DNA from: Thermococcus eurythermalis
GTDB lineage: Archaea > Methanobacteriota_B > Thermococci > Thermococcales > Thermococcaceae
Assembly (NCBI RefSeq): GCF_000769655.1
Contig: NZ_CP008887.1
Location: 1,426,001 to 1,490,000, forward strand
Length of the DNA stretch: 64,000 nt
Reading direction: 5' to 3'
The notes beneath the pieces were generated by a model, which saw only the letters and a list, made by a program, of their open reading frames with translations, ran no database searches and had not been told where the DNA came from. The stretch's first letter is position 1. Every line of letters begins with the position of its first letter. Below, in pieces: positions 60,839 through 64,000 of the stretch. Made by a program: the position numbers and the translations under genes.

Positions 60839-62032
60839 ATGTCCGTCGACCTTTCCGGCCCCCTGATGTCCGCCTTTAGAAAGGCCAAGAGGGAGTTTGA
60901 GGATGCCATAAAGAAGGGGGATAAGGAAACCGCCAGAAAGAAAGCCCTCGAATGCTCACGCATACTGAAACAGCTCTCAAAGTATGATGAGTTCAACCGC
61001 GAGAGCTACCTTCAAAAGTCCAAAAAGTGGAAAGCCATAGCCAAGGACATTGAGGCTGGTCGCTACGGAGTGAGACAGAAGCACCGGCCGATGAAGGAGG
61101 GCGGAAACGGAAGAAACGAAGATGGTGTCGAGGAGGAAGACAAGTTTAAACAGTACGTTGAGAACCTTATAGTGAAGTCAAAAGTCAGGTGGAGTGACAT
61201 AGGCGGCCTGGAAGACGTAAAGATGCTGATGATGGAAACGATAGTAATCTCCGCTCTGCAGAGGCCAGAATCAATCCAGCCCTGGAAGGGCATCCTCCTC
61301 TTTGGTCCTCCGGGAACGGGTAAGACCCTCCTGGCGAGTGCCGCCGCCGGCAGTTTGAACGCGACTTTCTTCAGCGTCAAAGCCAGCAACGTGCTGAGCA
61401 AGTACTTCGGCGAGTCCACCAAGATAATCTCGGCCCTCTATGAGGTGGCGAGGGAGAGGGCTCCGAGCATAGTGTTCCTGGACGAGATAGACGCGCTGAC
61501 GACGAAGCGCTCCGGAGACCAGAGTGAGGCGAGCAGGAGAATGCTTGCAACACTCCTCACCGAGCTTGACGGCTTTCAGGACAAGAAGAGCGACCTGCTC
61601 GTTTTAACGCTTGCCGCCACTAACACGCCATGGGATCTGGACGAGGCCGTTCTCTCGCGCTTCCCGCGCAGAATTTACATCCCACTGCCTGACAAGAGGG
61701 CCACAAAGGAGATTATCAAGATAAACACGCGCGGGCTCGACATAAGCAGACTTGACCTTGACGCCATAGCGGAGGAGAGCGTCAGGAGGCTGTACTCAGG
61801 CAGGGACATCAAAAACCTCTGCCAGGAGGCAATATGGAACATGATAAGGGAAGAGAACAGAGACCTGCACAAGCTCGCTGAGCTCCCGTTCCAAGAGCTC
61901 AGGAAGCGCTCCCTTAAAACCAGACCGCTTGAGATGAGGGACTTTGAGGCCGCTTTCAAGAGGATTAAGAGCCCGCTGACGAGGAAGGACATCGAGCGCT
62001 ATGAAAAGTGGGCGGAGGAGTTCGGGGGATAA
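60839..62032 (+). CDS. cdvC: MIT-AAA ATPase, Vps4/CdvC-like
   Basis: A 397-residue ATPase. Residues about 10-75 form an MIT-like three-helix bundle (AFRKAKREFEDAIKKGDKE, SYLQKSKKWKAIAKDIEAG). The AAA domain has I-G-G-L-E-D, Walker A G156-PPGTGKT, Walker B FLDEID, sensor N262 and Arg fingers in SRFPRR. The stretch ATNTPWDLDEAVLSRFPRR and then IYIPLP is the Vps4-clade form. The end, DFEAAFKRIKSPLTRKDIER then YEKWAEEFGG, matches the Vps4/CdvC C-terminal helix. Vps4 takes apart ESCRT-III polymers after binding their tails through MIT. Two Snf7-like genes lie just upstream. ATG 60839 follows GGAGGTG. Confidence 0.85.
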   Translation: MSVDLSGPLMSAFRKAKREFEDAIKKGDKETARKKALECSRILKQLSKYDEFNRESYLQKSKKWKAIAKDIEAGRYGVRQKHRPMKEGGNGRNEDGVEEEDKFKQYVENLIVKSKVRWSDIGGLEDVKMLMMETIVISALQRPESIQPWKGILLFGPPGTGKTLLASAAAGSLNATFFSVKASNVLSKYFGESTKIISALYEVARERAPSIVFLDEIDALTTKRSGDQSEASRRMLATLLTELDGFQDKKSDLLVLTLAATNTPWDLDEAVLSRFPRRIYIPLPDKRATKEIIKINTRGLDISRLDLDAIAEESVRRLYSGRDIKNLCQEAIWNMIREENRDLHKLAELPFQELRKRSLKTRPLEMRDFEAAFKRIKSPLTRKDIERYEKWAEEFGG

Positions 62033-62070
62033 ATTTTTGATGAGAATTTGAGTTTAGGGAGGAACGTGAT

Positions 62071-63531
62071 GTGAGTGCCGCTGAATTTATCTTGGTTGGG
62101 GTGTTTTATCTGGGATACTTGTTCTCAATCATTATAACAATAAGAGACATTGCACAGCGAAAGGATATGGGATTAATAAGAAAGGTTGTATGGGGTTTCT
62201 TTTCAGTACAACCCCCTATATTTGGCGCGGTTGGATATTGGTTGTTTACCGGGGCACTTGAGCGAAAACTAAAACACAAAAAAGGCAACAAAAAGGGGTA
62301 TGAAAAATCTACAACTTCTATTGGTACTAAGGCAAAAAAGCCCAAACTAGAGAAACACACAAGACCTCCATTAAACTTTCCACCCGAGCTCTTGAATAAG
62401 TACGAGCCCTTAGAATTCCTCGGTGAGGGCGGTTTCGCCAAGGTCTTCAAAGTCAAGAGAAAATCCGACGGAAAAATCATAGCCCTCAAGGTCTCCAGAC
62501 TGGATGAAAAGGCGAAGAGGTTCTTTCTCAAGGAGGTCCAGGCCTGGCGCCTGCTCAATCATAAAAACATTGTCAAGCTCTACAACGCCTACGACGAGCC
62601 ATTACCGCACCTCGAAATCGAGTTCGTGGACGGAATCCAGCTCGACGGTGAAACCATCAGGGACCTCGGTAAATACCCGAAGCCAGCCAACGAGGAGACC
62701 GCCCTAAAGCTTGTTAGGGGCATCGCCGAGGGTCTTAAGCACGCCCACAGCAAGCAGGTCTACCACCGCGACCTTAAGCCACAAAACGTTCTTATTACCT
62801 CAGACCTAACGCCCAAGATAACCGACTGGGGTTTAGCGAAGGTTGGAGCCGTCTCAACTACTGCCACCACAACCAAGGGATTAACTCTGCTTTACGCTAC
62901 TCCTGAACAGCTTGATGATGAAACTTACGGCCACACCGACCAGAGGACGGACATCTACCAGCTCGGCCTCATCTTCTACGAACTTCTAACGGGCAAACTC
63001 CCATATCAGGGGACTTCACCGGCGGTTGTGATGGCTAAGGTGATCAACCCCGCCGTGAAGCCAAAGCCGCCGAGCCACTTCAACAAGGCTTTGGCAAAAT
63101 ACGACGGCATCTTTGAGAAGCTTCTCGCGAAGAGGAAGGAAGACCGCTACCAGAGTGTCGAGGAGTTCCTCAGGGATTTAGGACTGGTGAAGAAGCTCGA
63201 AGAGGAGAAAAAGGCCCTTGGGAAGGAGATAGAGAAGACAAAGACTACGATGAGTATAACCACCGACAGCAAGGAGCTCAAGAAGCTCATGAGCCAGCTC
63301 GTGGAACAGCTGAGCAGGAACGCCCTTCTCCACGCCCAGCTAAACGACAAGGCCGGACTCATCAATGCACTGGAGGATCTGAAGGCCTTCTCTAAGGAGC
63401 ACAGGGAGGAGCTAGAGAGCGCAATACGGCAGTTCAAGCTCATGATGCGCGAGAGCGTGCCGATAAGCAAGTCCACGCTGGACGAGCTTAGGGTTCTCCT
63501 CCACAGGGTGGAGAAGGAGGCCGAGGGATGA
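62071..63531 (+). CDS. membrane-anchored Ser/Thr protein kinase
   Basis: A 486-residue kinase. Two hydrophobic segments at about 5-24 and 40-62 anchor it; a basic linker (KLKHKKGNKKG) follows. Kinase at about 112-370: LGEGGFAKVF, K140 in IALKV, H232-R-D234-LKPQN, D252-WG, YATPEQL and DIYQLGLIFYELLTG. It is active by motif. The tail (TMSITTDSKELKKL; LNDKAGLINALEDLK) matches that of the other kinase, so the tails may bind a common partner. Start GTG 62071 after GGGAGGAACGTGAT. With the kinase at 58879 it flanks the Vps4-like gene, suggesting phosphorylation controls the ESCRT-like proteins. Confidence 0.85.
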   Translation: MSAAEFILVGVFYLGYLFSIIITIRDIAQRKDMGLIRKVVWGFFSVQPPIFGAVGYWLFTGALERKLKHKKGNKKGYEKSTTSIGTKAKKPKLEKHTRPPLNFPPELLNKYEPLEFLGEGGFAKVFKVKRKSDGKIIALKVSRLDEKAKRFFLKEVQAWRLLNHKNIVKLYNAYDEPLPHLEIEFVDGIQLDGETIRDLGKYPKPANEETALKLVRGIAEGLKHAHSKQVYHRDLKPQNVLITSDLTPKITDWGLAKVGAVSTTATTTKGLTLLYATPEQLDDETYGHTDQRTDIYQLGLIFYELLTGKLPYQGTSPAVVMAKVINPAVKPKPPSHFNKALAKYDGIFEKLLAKRKEDRYQSVEEFLRDLGLVKKLEEEKKALGKEIEKTKTTMSITTDSKELKKLMSQLVEQLSRNALLHAQLNDKAGLINALEDLKAFSKEHREELESAIRQFKLMMRESVPISKSTLDELRVLLHRVEKEAEG

Positions 63532-64000
63532 AGAGGGTCTTGCTCGCCTTTTTTCTTACCCTCCTCTTGGTGATTCCCGTGAAAGCCTGGGAGTTCAGTT
63601 TCCCTCCTCAGGAGCACCACGCAGGGAAGCTCAGCGACGCTGCAGTGCTCGATGGGTTCATATACGCAATCGGCGTTGAGACTTACGTAAGCACCTTTGA
63701 AACGGTCCATTTAGGCCAATGGGTCGGCAACACCACCCTCTTCAAGATAGGTTCGGATGGGACTCCGCTGGCAAAATACACGATTCTCGGTGGGTTCTGT
63801 GACGAGGAAACCTGGCCGAGCTACGGAGTTGAGTCATTCGGCGATGAGGTAATCGTGTCCGGGATGTCATGCGTTCCGAGGTTTAAGAACATGACCTCAT
63901 GGGTTATGGCCCTCGACGGGGATGGAGATTACAGATGGGGAACCTCACTTCCTGGCTACATAACCCATGTAAAAGTTTGGAACGGCTCCGTTGTGGTTGC
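63528..64000 (+). CDS. secreted protein, 3' end outside the window
   Basis: ATG 63528 overlaps the stop of the kinase gene (ATGA) and the frame stays open to the window end (157 residues seen). Residues 1-20 are a signal peptide (LLAFFLTLLLVIPVKAW). The body shows repeated strand patterns (DAAVLDGFIYAIGVETYV, VESFGDEVIVSGMSC, HVKVWNGSVVVA) like beta-propeller blades. It is co-translated with the membrane kinase and could be a surface sensor or partner. Paired Cys (FCDEETW, MSCVPRF) may form a disulfide. Confidence 0.65.
   Translation, partial: MKRVLLAFFLTLLLVIPVKAWEFSFPPQEHHAGKLSDAAVLDGFIYAIGVETYVSTFETVHLGQWVGNTTLFKIGSDGTPLAKYTILGGFCDEETWPSYGVESFGDEVIVSGMSCVPRFKNMTSWVMALDGDGDYRWGTSLPGYITHVKVWNGSVVV

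Overview
The window reads as a Thermococcales chromosome, most likely Thermococcus. Ribosome binding sites are GGTGGTGA or GGAGGTG, TATA boxes lie about 25 bases before the inferred transcript starts, and three secreted proteins end in the CGP-CTERM sorting tail of this order. Typical archaeal genes include a KMSKSK TyrRS, TmcA, a histone-fold DUF1931 protein, an ASH-Ski2-like helicase and an ECF biotin transporter. GC-rich core genes alternate with clearly AT-rich inserted blocks.

Layout: 1-3025 holds the tail of a HAD hydrolase, an ASCH protein, a PAP2 phosphatase, a small membrane protein and a DUF835 membrane protein. At 3154-4596 is an IS200/IS605-type element whose tnpB is frameshifted. 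From 4610 to 9747 lies a tldD-tldE pair. Its tldD is split by an AT-rich cassette of about 2.7 kb made of a 39-residue Cys-containing peptide, a radical SAM/SPASM enzyme and an MFS transporter: a RiPP-type locus. From 9903 to 18748 come a MazG-like protein, tRNA-Arg(TCT), a cell-surface metallophosphoesterase, a DUF447 protein, a complete Fe3+-type ABC importer and a second CGP-CTERM protein. From 18872 to 34614 are tyrS, an Lrp regulator, a second type of tnpB, a Ski2-like helicase, membrane and secreted proteins, an intact copy of the first IS, the biotin uptake/BirA group with a probable BirA operator, a DUF1931 protein and a VapBC pair.

From 34647 to 37825 is a second RiPP-type locus on the minus strand: a 51-residue Cys/Trp peptide, a radical SAM/SPASM enzyme and a two-gene ABC exporter, the last three genes overlapping. 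After an S9 peptidase, an AT-rich island (39839-46302) carries two divergent genes: a 1519-residue Dna2/TM0106-like nuclease-helicase, and a TGT/DpdA-like transglycosylase carrying the archaeosine-synthase motif C-x3-KPY-x2-S-x2-H. I read it as a candidate 7-deazaguanine DNA modification/defence pair. TmcA, two tandem NYN proteins (one lacking its catalytic acids) and a thiamine-binding protein follow.

The last 12.5 kb (51444-64000) look like one large system. On the minus strand are a bactofilin-like beta-helix protein and a membrane-anchored coiled-coil protein. Diverging on the plus strand are two uncharacterised proteins, two paralogous Snf7/ESCRT-III-like helical proteins, a Ser/Thr kinase, an MIT-AAA ATPase with Vps4/CdvC hallmarks, a membrane-anchored Ser/Thr kinase and a secreted protein. 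I infer a kinase-controlled ESCRT-like membrane-remodelling system; this is the most interesting part of the window, with the two RiPP loci and the deazaguanine pair close behind.
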